The notes below the pieces were generated by a model. It was not told the origin of the DNA. It saw only the letters and a list, made by a program, of their open reading frames with translations, and made no database searches. The position numbers were made by a program, and so were the translations under genes. Positions 28,119 through 36,106 of a stretch of DNA of 64,000 bases are shown here, in pieces. Position 1 is the first letter of the stretch; each line of letters opens with the position of its first letter. Source of the stretch: Dyadobacter crusticola DSM 16708 (lineage in GTDB: Bacteria > Bacteroidota > Bacteroidia > Cytophagales > Spirosomataceae); assembly GCF_000701505.1 (NCBI RefSeq), contig NZ_JNJB01000005.1, positions 62,001 to 126,000 on the forward strand, given 5' to 3'.

Positions 28119-29519
28119 TCAAACTGCTTTCACAATTTTCATATCCTCCGGATTCCAGTGCACTACCGTATTCTCAAAGTAGCTTTTATTGGATAAAAGT
28201 GCTGGCCCGGCGGCGCGGAAGCCAAAAACCGCGTCTTCAACGATCGTTCTGTTTCCGCGCATTGCGTCAAAGAACAAAGCAAAATGGTCAAGCCGGTCGT
28301 CATAACCTTGCGGTGCTTTGTATTCCTCAAAATCAGGTTCTGACATTTCCGGAATCACCGGATATTTTGCCCGGTACTCAGCCAGAAACTTCTCCTGCAT
28401 ATCTTTCGGGAAAGTGTCGATCGTATATCCCGGCGCTTTGGCCATTTTCTTTTTCTTCACAGTAACAGTATTGCCCGACAATGTGATCTGCCCATCGGTA
28501 CCTACAAAGCGGAAACCTGAGCCTCCGCCGGATCCGTCGGCGAAATTCACGCGCAAGGTGAGGTTAAAGGCAGGGTGACTTGCTGTTTTAGGATAATCAT
28601 AAATCCCTACCATCACGTCGGGCACATCGCGCCCGTCTTTCCAGTAACGCAAACCGCCGCTCGTCATAATGCGCGTAGGCCCTTTGCTGTCAAGTATATA
28701 ATGCATTCCGGAAAACAAATGGACGAAAAGGTCGCCCGCCACCCCGGTACCATAATCCTGATAGTTTCTCCACCTGAAAAAACGCAATGGATCATAAGGC
28801 ATTTTCGGAGCCTTATTAGAAAGGAAACGCTCCCAGTCTACGGTTTTCGGAGAAGCGTCAAGCGGGATTGAATATTGCCACGCACCCTGGGCCGAGTGGC
28901 GATCGTAATATACCTCCACAAAGTTCAGCTCTCCAATTGCTCCGGCCTTATAAAGTTCTTTTACTTTGGCATAAATAATGGAGCTTACCCGCTGGCTTCC
29001 AACCTGGAAAACCTTCTTGGAATCGTTCTGCGCCTTGATCATATCATAACCCTGCTCGATTTTATGCACCATTGGCTTTTCGCAGTAAACCGCCTTTCCG
29101 GCCTTTAATGCCTCAATCCCGATTTGTGAATGGAGGTGGTCGGGCGTTGCGAGAATGATCGCGTCGATATCTTTCCTGTTCAGGATCTCATTATAGTCTC
29201 GGGTGGTTTGAATATCATTTCCAAACAGTTCTTTGGCCCTTACTAAATGTCCGTCGTACAGATCTGCCACGGCCATTAACTTGACACCAGGAACCTGCAA
29301 TGCAGTGCGCGTGTCGCCCATCCCCATAATGCCCGTACCAATGCAGGCAATCTGGATTTTGTCGTTCGCCGCTATTTTCCTGTTGAGCCAGGGCAGCTCG
29401 TGAGAAGTGGATTTCCTGTTACCGGCTAATAATTCATGAACGGGGCTCGCCGCCAGCAATGCGCCTCCTGATAATTTCTTAATAAAATCTCTTCTGTTCT
29501 TTTGGTTGAAATATGGCAT
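28119..29519 (-). CDS. Tat-exported Gfo/Idh/MocA-family oxidoreductase
   Basis: NAD(P)-dependent sugar or polyol oxidoreductase of about 467 residues. I start at the ATG at 29519: the protein then opens with N-R-R-D-F-I-K-K-L-S-G-G-A-L-L, a twin-arginine signal typical for this family in Bacteroidota, whereas the 20 extra codons upstream look non-coding. Rossmann motif A-C-I-G-T-G-I-M-G-M-G, then A-T-P-D-H-L-H and the C-E-K-P-M motif holding the catalytic Lys. The C-terminal alpha/beta domain follows. Substrate unknown. Confidence 0.92.
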   Translation of the reverse strand: MPYFNQKNRRDFIKKLSGGALLAASPVHELLAGNRKSTSHELPWLNRKIAANDKIQIACIGTGIMGMGDTRTALQVPGVKLMAVADLYDGHLVRAKELFGNDIQTTRDYNEILNRKDIDAIILATPDHLHSQIGIEALKAGKAVYCEKPMVHKIEQGYDMIKAQNDSKKVFQVGSQRVSSIIYAKVKELYKAGAIGELNFVEVYYDRHSAQGAWQYSIPLDASPKTVDWERFLSNKAPKMPYDPLRFFRWRNYQDYGTGVAGDLFVHLFSGMHYILDSKGPTRIMTSGGLRYWKDGRDVPDVMVGIYDYPKTASHPAFNLTLRVNFADGSGGGSGFRFVGTDGQITLSGNTVTVKKKKMAKAPGYTIDTFPKDMQEKFLAEYRAKYPVIPEMSEPDFEEYKAPQGYDDRLDHFALFFDAMRGNRTIVEDAVFGFRAAGPALLSNKSYFENTVVHWNPEDMKIVKAV

Positions 29520-29634
29520 AGGATCAGGGGTGTTAGTATTTGATTCTCTGTGGGATGAAAATAATAACAAAACCTGCAAAACAGGCGGTCCCTGCTTTAA
29601 TATATCTGAGTTAATAAAAAACCTAAGGCTGCTT

Positions 29635-29665
29635 CTTGCGACGTATCATTTAAATATTACTTTTG
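29635..29665 (+). promoter_or_regulatory. promoter of tRNA-Leu (CTTG-N19-TACTTTTG)
   Basis: CTTG at 29635-29638, 19 bases, TACTTTTG at 29658-29665; transcription would begin a few bases before the tRNA at 29678. One base off consensus in the -33 box. Confidence 0.75.
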
Positions 29666-29677
29666 CATCCAATTAGC

Positions 29678-29761
29678 GGCCAGGTGGTGGAATTGGTAGA
29701 CACGCTACTTTGAGGGGGTAGTGCCCGTTTGGGTATAGGAGTTCGACTCTCCTTCTGGTCA
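29678..29761 (+). tRNA. tRNA-Leu(GAG), probable integration site
   Basis: An 84-nt class II tRNA with a long variable arm: acceptor arms GGCCAGG / TCTGGTC (two G-U pairs), D-loop AATTGGTAGACAC, anticodon loop TTGAGGG with anticodon GAG, and T-arm AGGAG-TTCGACT-CTCCT. CCA is not encoded. An integrase gene starts 42 bases downstream in the same direction, so the 3' half is the likely attachment site. Confidence 0.95.
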
Positions 29762-29767
29762 CATTTT

Positions 29768-29800
29768 AAAAGTGCGTTTATTAGCTTTAAACGCACTTTT
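29768..29800 (+). terminator. terminator of tRNA-Leu
   Basis: AAAAGTGCGTTTA (29768-29780) pairs with TAAACGCACTTTT (29788-29800), followed by more T. It ends 4 bases before the integrase ATG, so the element junction sits in or before it and the integrase has no room for its own promoter after the hairpin. Confidence 0.85.
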
Positions 29801-29803
29801 TTT

Positions 29804-31015
29804 ATGACCGAAATCCCGAAAAAGATAAGCGGGACAATTTTGGGACAATTTTTGGCTGGCAAATACGGCCTGTTTTTCTCTCCTGAAAAGATCTTCCCTT
29901 TCGAGCCGGCCGAATTACAGCGCCCGAAAAAGGCTCCTTGGTATGTCTCGTTTTATGTTTTTTCAATCAAAGAGGGAAAACTAAAAAGGAGAAAGAAAAT
30001 TATTGCCGGTGAAAGCCAGAAGGAACGCAAGGAAGCTGCGCGGATAGTTATAGATGAAATTAATACAGTTTTGAAGGCAGGGGCGCACATTGACCCGATC
30101 AAAGAATTTCGGGAAACAGACGAAATGCCGCTCATTGTGGCAATGGGCGAATTTATGAAAGAGAAGCGGCGCACGCTCAAAGAGCAATCCGTGAAAACAT
30201 ACGAAAAGTGGAGCAACTACTTTTCGATGTTCATGGAAGAATATGAGCTGACCGACCTTAATTTGAAAGATTTCGGGACAGAGCACGCCTCTGATATGCG
30301 CAAACACGCGCTGGAAACCTTGAACATGGGCAACAAGGCTTACAACAATTATAAAGCCTTTGTGAGCGGTTTTTTCATATACAGTGCGCCGACATATAAG
30401 CTTACATCGAATCCAATAAAAGATACACTTTCCAGCCTTCCTACAAAAACCAGCAAACACATTGCTTACAGTACCGCCCAGGTTAGTGAATACAAGGCGA
30501 CATGCGAAGAATTGGGATTGCCGGAATTGTGGTTTTTTGTCCGTATGATTTACTACACGTTTTGCAGGCCCTGGGAAGAAGTCCGTAAAATGCAGGTCAG
30601 CGATATCAAAGATGATCATATCTTCATCTATGCTGACACATCCAAAACAAACCACAGGACGGTAATGATACCGCCCGCGCTGGAAGCTATATTTAAAGAG
30701 TGGAATGTCAGGGACTACCCACCCACTTTTTATATTTTCTCACACGGCTATAAGCCTGGAAAGACGCTTGTCAGCCATAATTTTTTCTACGATAAGCACA
30801 TCAAGGTTTTAAAGAAAATGGAACTGGCAGGGCAGGGATATGACATATACGGTTGGAAACATACCGGCGTGATAGCCTTGTACAAAGCAACAAAAGACCT
30901 AATGCTGGTTAAGGAACAATGCGGGCATTCTGATATAAGCCAAACGGTACAATATCTCCGCGATCTTGGGGTTTTTCATTACGCTACGGGCATTAACCTA
31001 TTCCCTGAGATATAA
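29804..31015 (+). CDS. phage tyrosine recombinase (integrase)
   Basis: Site-specific integrase of about 403 residues, starting at the ATG at 29804; the longer frame starts inside the tRNA gene and is not credible. SAM-like core-binding domain around residues 95-190 (V-A-M-G-E-F-M-K-E-K-R), catalytic domain from about 210. Catalytic residues: Arg in F-C-R-P-W-E-E-V, Lys in the beta hairpin (S-K-T-N-H-R), W-K-H-T-G where the usual HxxR Arg is Lys, His in Q-C-G-H-S-D-I and the nucleophile Tyr in V-Q-Y-L-R. The Lys change is common in Bacteroidota recombinases (F-K-H-T-G). It should catalyse integration into the tRNA-Leu beside it. Confidence 0.93.
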   Translation: MTEIPKKISGTILGQFLAGKYGLFFSPEKIFPFEPAELQRPKKAPWYVSFYVFSIKEGKLKRRKKIIAGESQKERKEAARIVIDEINTVLKAGAHIDPIKEFRETDEMPLIVAMGEFMKEKRRTLKEQSVKTYEKWSNYFSMFMEEYELTDLNLKDFGTEHASDMRKHALETLNMGNKAYNNYKAFVSGFFIYSAPTYKLTSNPIKDTLSSLPTKTSKHIAYSTAQVSEYKATCEELGLPELWFFVRMIYYTFCRPWEEVRKMQVSDIKDDHIFIYADTSKTNHRTVMIPPALEAIFKEWNVRDYPPTFYIFSHGYKPGKTLVSHNFFYDKHIKVLKKMELAGQGYDIYGWKHTGVIALYKATKDLMLVKEQCGHSDISQTVQYLRDLGVFHYATGINLFPEI

Positions 31016-31067
31016 AGAGGCGTTCGTTCACATTTAACTGTTACGGTAACTAAAAACGATCAATAAG

Positions 31068-32027
31068 ATGGAAGAACCACGCGAGGAACAAATTTCAACA
31101 GTCACTTTGCAAGACAAGCCAAGTGAATTGCGAAAATGCTTTGTTATAATGCCTATTGCCGATCCCGCTAACTACGATCCGGGGCATTTCGATCGGGTCT
31201 TTACCGAGATAATTGAACCCGCCTGCTACCAAGCAAAATTTAAAGCGGAACATGCAGCGATTCCTGCTGAAAGTCACAAGATAATGACTCATATTTTGAA
31301 GTCGATTATATCGTTTGATATGGCGTTGTGTGATTTAAGTTCCAATAATCCGAACGTTTTCTACGAGCTGGCGATTAGGCAAATGGCAAAAATGCCAGTG
31401 GCAATTATAAAGGATGACATCACTAAGAACATGTTTGACGTTAGTAACTTTCGTTACCATAGCTACTCACATTCATTACGGTCAGACCTCGTGAAAAAGG
31501 ATGTTGAAGCAATAAGTAAGGCGATCACTCAAACCTATAACAATCGCGAAACGATTACGAGCGAGTTTTTAGATGATATATCAGTAAAACTACAGATTGA
31601 CCCTAAGAAATTGGAGATCAGCAAAGGCGAAGCGGTACTCTCTGAAAAATTAGATTTATTGTTATCGAAAATCTCTACTTCAGATGCGAAACATACATCG
31701 CGCGCGAATGATTTTATGCCGGACGTGCTCGGTGCTCCTATTCGACCTGGCGACTTTTATGCCACATCATTTTCGCGAGGCGCAAATCTCCCGAAGGATC
31801 AGAGATATAATATTCATCTATTAGCTAAAATAATGCCCGAAGCCGATTGCATATTGTCGGTTAGCGTGTCAGATGCTTATTCGGGAATATCTACCCGTGT
31901 ACTTGAACGTATCCGATCGGGCGAAACTGGATACAAAAAATTGGATCCCAACTGGATTCAGGAAAACTATCCAGAGGAGTATAAGGAAATACTTAATAGA
32001 GCTGGCAAGTATTTCGCTAATAGATAA
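31068..32027 (+). CDS. accessory protein with N-terminal nucleoside deoxyribosyltransferase/TIR-like domain
   Basis: A 319-residue cargo gene between integrase and lysis genes, visibly more A+T-rich than the late genes. Residues about 23-135 have the layout C-F-V-I-M-P-I ... I-I-S-F-D-M-A-L-C-D-L ... N-P-N-V-F-Y-E-L-A-I ... V-A-I-I-K-D. This is the signature of the nucleoside 2-deoxyribosyltransferase-like/TIR superfamily, in which the Glu of the Y-E-L motif is catalytic. The C-terminal 180 residues are unassigned. Proteins of this shape often serve as nucleotide- or NAD-directed effectors in anti-phage systems; that role is inference here. No signal peptide or membrane segment. Confidence 0.7.
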   Translation: MEEPREEQISTVTLQDKPSELRKCFVIMPIADPANYDPGHFDRVFTEIIEPACYQAKFKAEHAAIPAESHKIMTHILKSIISFDMALCDLSSNNPNVFYELAIRQMAKMPVAIIKDDITKNMFDVSNFRYHSYSHSLRSDLVKKDVEAISKAITQTYNNRETITSEFLDDISVKLQIDPKKLEISKGEAVLSEKLDLLLSKISTSDAKHTSRANDFMPDVLGAPIRPGDFYATSFSRGANLPKDQRYNIHLLAKIMPEADCILSVSVSDAYSGISTRVLERIRSGETGYKKLDPNWIQENYPEEYKEILNRAGKYFANR

Positions 32028-32056
32028 AGTAAGGGCCTTTTATCGGGCCCTTACTT
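32027..32056. terminator. hairpin at the meeting point of convergent genes
   Basis: AAGTAAGGGCC (32027-32037) pairs with GGCCCTTACTT (32046-32056). It overlaps the stop codon of the minus-strand DUF5675 gene and follows the plus-strand cargo gene directly. T runs are short, so it is a weaker terminator. Confidence 0.55.
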
Positions 32057-32506
32057 GTAGTCTGTTCGAATTGTGATCCAAATTTCCAGCCCTTTTTTGG
32101 CGGCAGATGAAATTTGTTTAAAAAGCTTTTCGAATGCTGTCCGGCTGGATCCCACGCAATATTCTTTATCCTCTCTATAATTGGTTATCCCAGGCAGTAA
32201 ACACCCTTCGGTGTTGCGAATGGTATTACCTGGATGAATAAGAATACCGGAATAGCCAGGTACATCGACCAGGCGCGGCAGCAAGCGTTTAAACCTGGTC
32301 GAATGGGAAACAATCACTTTGTAGCGGCCGGTAGGTATGGCCGTTTCCTTTTTGATTTTGATCGCGGCGATTTCTACCAAAGTCATTTCTGAATGCAGGC
32401 CCCGGTCTTCGTCTTCTAAAACAAAATGGTGCGCTTTTCCATCGACGGTTACACTTGACAGGGTGCTGGCGTTGCCCTGCCAGCGTCGGGTCACAATAAT
32501 TTCCAT
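32051..32506 (-). CDS. DUF5675-family phage protein
   Basis: A 151-residue protein, the last gene of the late region. Recognisable by I-P-T-G-R-Y-K-V, the block G-I-L-I-H-P-G-N-T-I-R-N-T-E-G-C-L-L-P-G and the C-terminal helix. DUF5675 proteins are common near lysis genes of Bacteroidota prophages. The conserved H-P-G-N and G-C-L-L segments recall L,D-transpeptidase-like hydrolase folds, so a cell-wall role is plausible but unproven. It lies 5 bases after the small membrane gene upstream. Confidence 0.8.
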   Translation of the reverse strand: MEIIVTRRWQGNASTLSSVTVDGKAHHFVLEDEDRGLHSEMTLVEIAAIKIKKETAIPTGRYKVIVSHSTRFKRLLPRLVDVPGYSGILIHPGNTIRNTEGCLLPGITNYREDKEYCVGSSRTAFEKLFKQISSAAKKGLEIWITIRTDYK

Positions 32507-32511
32507 TGGTA

Positions 32512-32841
32512 CTACCAGTTATACTTAGTTAAAAACTTACCCAGGCGATCGTCTGGACGGCATGCGCGGTAAATGATCAGCCGTTCGGTGATCACCGCGA
32601 AAAGAAGCAGGATAAATTCACCGGTAGAGAATCCCCAAAGGATCCCGGCTACTCCGACCAGAATCAAAAGCCAGCGGTACACGATCCGGCCGGTGGTATC
32701 GGTTCCGATTGTGCTGATCTCTGCTTTCAGAATAGCCCTACTGTTCTTTTTGATCTGGACGTGCGACCGTAGAGTGAGCACGATAATAAAAAGGGAAAGC
32801 GCCACTACGGCGATCGTGCTGGCTAGGTTAAATGCTTCCAT
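32512..32841 (-). CDS. small phage membrane protein of the lysis region
   Basis: About 109 residues from the ATG at 32841, with one membrane segment at the start (about 8-28) and two in the second half (about 56-90). The chosen start overlaps the upstream holin-like gene by 14 bases, as expected for coupled phage genes. Position between a holin candidate and DUF5675 suggests a lysis role (second holin or antiholin); no motif proves it. Confidence 0.65.
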   Translation of the reverse strand: MEAFNLASTIAVVALSLFIIVLTLRSHVQIKKNSRAILKAEISTIGTDTTGRIVYRWLLILVGVAGILWGFSTGEFILLLFAVITERLIIYRACRPDDRLGKFLTKYNW

Positions 32842-33145
32842 CGGATTTGTCGATTTTGTTGGATACATACTTTTTAGCTCCGCCCATGATCAGTTCGAAA
32901 CAGTAGACAGCCAGGGCGGTAAAGACAGCGGCCAGGAATGGATTTTCGACCTTTGCCCAGTACACGACCAGGCCAGGAACTAACAGCGCGCTAGTTAGCC
33001 CGGTAATGACAATCCGAATCGTTTTTCGCCTGCCCAGCGCTTCTTCCGGTTCGTAAACCTTATAAAACACAATCAGCACGGCGGCAAAAATGGACACGAT
33101 CCAGTTTTCGATCGGGACGCCCAGGCGTTTCAAAATTTCTTCCAT
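32828..33145 (-). CDS. candidate holin
   Basis: A 105-residue membrane protein with three hydrophobic segments (about 15-30, 45-63, 68-88) and a charged C-terminus (K-K-Y-V-S-N-K-I-D-K-S-D). Length, three-segment topology and location among lysis genes fit a class I holin, which would open the inner membrane at the end of the phage cycle. The call rests on topology and context, not on a family motif. Confidence 0.6.
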   Translation of the reverse strand: MEEILKRLGVPIENWIVSIFAAVLIVFYKVYEPEEALGRRKTIRIVITGLTSALLVPGLVVYWAKVENPFLAAVFTALAVYCFELIMGGAKKYVSNKIDKSDGSI

Positions 33146-33148
33146 CTG

Positions 33149-33523
33149 TTATTTTGTGATTAAAGCCCCAATGACTAGCCCGCCAACAAACCCGGCGAAC
33201 AACCATCTTTTATTTTTTTTGGGCTGATCGGCCAGCTGTGATTCAAATTTCTGGATCTGGCCCTGGTGCTGAAAGGACAAAAAGCGTTGTTCGTTTTTAG
33301 CGGCCTGGTTCTCCTTAACCAGTTGCTCGTTTGTTTTTTGAAGGAAGAAAAGGCGGGGTTTAATGGCTTCAAACTTTATTGCACTGTCTTGCAGGGCTTC
33401 GAAGAATCGCTGGTCAATATCCGTTTTTGCGTTCCCACTCTGCGCGATACTTCGCCCGCTCGAAAGCCCTACCAGCAGGATCCAAACTATCCAGCGAAGC
33501 GCTTTTTTGTGTTGCTTTCTCAT
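33149..33523 (-). CDS. spanin-like protein: signal sequence, coiled coil, C-terminal membrane segment
   Basis: A 124-residue protein. An N-terminal hydrophobic segment with a likely cleavage site (S-S-G-R-S-I-A-Q), then a helical coiled-coil region (about residues 45-98, rich in K/E/Q), then a C-terminal membrane segment (W-L-F-A-G-F-V-G-G-L-V-I-G-A-L). Its first 110 bases overlap the preceding gene in another frame, as in Rz/Rz1 spanin pairs. There is no lipobox Cys, so it is not a classic Rz1. Confidence 0.6.
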   Translation of the reverse strand: MRKQHKKALRWIVWILLVGLSSGRSIAQSGNAKTDIDQRFFEALQDSAIKFEAIKPRLFFLQKTNEQLVKENQAAKNEQRFLSFQHQGQIQKFESQLADQPKKNKRWLFAGFVGGLVIGALITK

Positions 33524-33731
33524 ATTCGTGATTGAAATATTTTGCTGAATCGCTGTGTATTATTCGGCGCTCATTGAAATAGCGGATACTGTCCCGGATC
33601 TGCTTTTCGGATTGCTGCGCAGGGCGTGGCTGTAACCAATGGTAAAAAAACAAGCAGGTACCTGCGGCCAGAACTAGCGCTATCAGGATCCCGGCGAATC
33701 TAATGCTGCGGTGAAAGACTTTTGGTTTCAT
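33414..33731 (-). CDS. spanin-like i-type protein: N-terminal anchor plus coiled coil
   Basis: A 105-residue protein with one membrane segment near residues 12-31 and a long charged helix after it (E-K-Q-I-R-D-S-I-R-Y, R-A-F-E-R-A-K-Y). This is the topology of an Rz-type inner-membrane spanin, which helps disrupt the outer membrane in lysis. Its 3' part overlaps the next gene by 110 bases in a different frame. The call rests on topology and overlap. Confidence 0.6.
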   Translation of the reverse strand: MKPKVFHRSIRFAGILIALVLAAGTCLFFYHWLQPRPAQQSEKQIRDSIRYFNERRIIHSDSAKYFNHEYEKATQKSASLDSLDPAGRAFERAKYRAEWERKNGY

Positions 33732-33739
33732 GGTCAGGA

Positions 33740-36067
33740 TCAGATTTTGAGCAAAACGGGTTTGATCAAAGTGCTGTGAACAGTCATAGAATACACTTTA
33801 CCTTTGTAGCGGTATTCGACTGTATGTAGGTCGGTATCAGCGTAAGGGTTCAGGTAAAAAACTGCCAGCTGTCCGTCTTTCTCCTGAGCATAAACGACGC
33901 CGCGTTTTTCGTGGTAGGCGTCCACAACATCACCAATGCTTTCCTTATCCACATTGCGAAAATCGCCTTTGCCATCCAGGCGAAAATCCAGGAAGCTGGC
34001 CTGGCCGCCGATCACCTTTGCAAAGGTTTCTATGTACAGCCTGATACCTTCGGCCATGCTGTATTCAAATAGCCCGCCCGCGAATTCTTCCTTTTCATCC
34101 CAGTACGGGAACTGGTCGATTGGTGAATAATCGTTCGCACCACGTTTCAGCCAAAGATTACCAGAGGTGTAATGCCATTCCCTGGAAAACCTGAACCGTT
34201 CGTTATTTTTCGGGCTGGCTCCCCAGGGGATGATCCCGCGCCCGAAACACTGGGCCAAAAACGAAATAGTGGTCACTTCGGCCGGGTTGTACTCCTGCTT
34301 CGTGGTTTTAAAGAAAGTCCCGTCTGGGTAGTAAACAGCCCGGAAATTATTAGGGTTGTGCTCGTGCGTGCTTTGTGGGAATAGAACCTGGTCTATTCCA
34401 GCCAGGTTTGCGATTTTAGCGGAATAGATAAACTTGTAGGGTTCATCCCTGGTCAGATCCGGCGATTTTAAGTAATAAGCATAGCAAACCAGGTTCGTTT
34501 TTTCCAGCGTCCCGCCCGGAAGTAATTCTGAGCCTGGCCACTCGCTAATAGGAGTACGCAGCATCTTTTTATTTAAGGCCCTGCCACCGCTGCCCAGCGT
34601 CAAACCTTCGGCGTCAAACTTTGTAAAGTAGTTCCATGCAAATGCTGGCTGGATCCCTTTTGGTAGCCATTCTGCATCCAGTCGCTCCCGGAATACCTCA
34701 GTAAAGCCACGAACGAAAGCCCAGTGCGTAGAAATTGCGTGATCCTGCTCCTTGTTCTCAAAAACAACAACTGGCATTGAAACAGTAAACCTGCGCCCAG
34801 CTTCGCGGCCTTCCTCATAAGTCAAAGGTTCGGTTTGCCCTTCCCGATATGGCCCAAAAAACCGTTCGTTCCAATTGTTGGGCCAGCCGACAGTAATCCA
34901 CTCTCCCGCCTCGTTTATCCTACCAGGTACCCACCTGTTTGCGCCAGGCCCGCGATCCTGCAAACCGAATTGCGCGTCGGTTTTTGGGACTTCATTGTAC
35001 ATTCTTCCAGCTCTCTGGAACTCCTGCCAGTAAGGCTTCTTGTCCAGGGCATAGTTGGAAAAGTGCGTCACTCCTTTTCTGATCAGCAAATACGCGTCGT
35101 CCACTCCTATCGGCATTACCCATATCTTGCCTTTGGGCAGCTGCATATCTGGCATGAAGTCCATCCAGTGCGCAGTCTGCCTTCTTACATCATAGGCGCT
35201 ATCTGCCGGTTGAAATAAGAATGAAGCGAAAGGTAAAAAGTCGTTATGGCTGAAAGTCTGGCCACCTTCCGCATCCCACCAACCGCCATCAGTACCCCAC
35301 TTAAAGATATTTTCAAGGCCCTTTTTGATTTGGGCCTTCCAGATTTGAAGCGGTGTATTAGCTGGCCAGCGGTAATTCTTAAGCGGTACCGACTGCTTAA
35401 TAATGTGGTTATTGATCCCGTACTGAAATTCGTACTTGTCGTTTACCGGTAGGAATTCGGTTGAGTCAGAAAACAATCGTGACCCGTCCGGCAGGGTCAC
35501 GAAGTAAATGTTCATGTTTTCTTTCAACCCGGAAACGATCTTCTTTACTACCGTTTTACCTGCGCCTGGCGCCGTCACTGGCGGCACTGGTATATCGACG
35601 CTACCCTGATCAGATTTGATATTAAACTGGGTTTCTGAGTCGGCACTTTTGCAGGACTTACCGCGAATCTTGAGCGTATAAACACCGTTCGGCAGCGGGC
35701 CATAAGGAAGCTTGATAATGCTGGTTTTTGGCGCGACAGAATCCGTCTTTACCAGGCCCGCGCCGGTCAGGTAAACATCGTAAGCGATATTGTAGACTTC
35801 TTCGCCGTCAAACTGGACTGTAATGCTGCTGTTGTTGTAGGAAAGCACTTCCCGGATAACCGGCCCCCTCTTGCAATCTTTCAGAACCGGCGCGGTCGGC
35901 ACATCAGGTTTTACATTCGCGTCTTTCAGGGCCTGTTTTACGTAATTTTTCAGGTACCCTTTACCGACCAGGCTATCGGGCAGGGCCACTTCCATTTTCA
36001 ACGTCTGGGCAAATGCGCCAGGTACCACAAGGGCCAGCGCAAAAAGCAAGCTTAATAATCGTTTCAT
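33740..36067 (-). CDS. large exported protein of unknown function in the prophage
   Basis: A 775-residue protein that I do not recognise. It starts with a strong signal peptide (L-L-S-L-L-F-A-L-A-L-V-V-P-G-A-F-A-Q), unusual for a virion protein. Residues about 60-150 look like a fibronectin-type beta domain (V-R-E-V-L-type strand pattern; G-V-Y-T-L-K-I-R-G-K-S-C). A long aromatic-rich region follows (W-G-T-D-G-G-W-W-D-A-E-G-G, W-P-N-N-W-N-E-R-F-F-G-P-Y) that may be a barrel-type catalytic domain, but no active site is evident. It sits between the adaptor genes and the spanin-like pair. It may be a lysogenic-conversion surface protein or a secreted glycan-active enzyme. Confidence 0.75.
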   Translation of the reverse strand: MKRLLSLLFALALVVPGAFAQTLKMEVALPDSLVGKGYLKNYVKQALKDANVKPDVPTAPVLKDCKRGPVIREVLSYNNSSITVQFDGEEVYNIAYDVYLTGAGLVKTDSVAPKTSIIKLPYGPLPNGVYTLKIRGKSCKSADSETQFNIKSDQGSVDIPVPPVTAPGAGKTVVKKIVSGLKENMNIYFVTLPDGSRLFSDSTEFLPVNDKYEFQYGINNHIIKQSVPLKNYRWPANTPLQIWKAQIKKGLENIFKWGTDGGWWDAEGGQTFSHNDFLPFASFLFQPADSAYDVRRQTAHWMDFMPDMQLPKGKIWVMPIGVDDAYLLIRKGVTHFSNYALDKKPYWQEFQRAGRMYNEVPKTDAQFGLQDRGPGANRWVPGRINEAGEWITVGWPNNWNERFFGPYREGQTEPLTYEEGREAGRRFTVSMPVVVFENKEQDHAISTHWAFVRGFTEVFRERLDAEWLPKGIQPAFAWNYFTKFDAEGLTLGSGGRALNKKMLRTPISEWPGSELLPGGTLEKTNLVCYAYYLKSPDLTRDEPYKFIYSAKIANLAGIDQVLFPQSTHEHNPNNFRAVYYPDGTFFKTTKQEYNPAEVTTISFLAQCFGRGIIPWGASPKNNERFRFSREWHYTSGNLWLKRGANDYSPIDQFPYWDEKEEFAGGLFEYSMAEGIRLYIETFAKVIGGQASFLDFRLDGKGDFRNVDKESIGDVVDAYHEKRGVVYAQEKDGQLAVFYLNPYADTDLHTVEYRYKGKVYSMTVHSTLIKPVLLKI

Positions 36068-36106
36068 TTTGATAGATTTTGAGGTTTACAGAATCATTTT
36101 AAGCGC

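Noticed and set aside
29729..29803. Integrase start inside tRNA-Leu
   Set aside because: The first 25 codons come from the tRNA and its terminator; the ATG at 29804 opens the conserved part.
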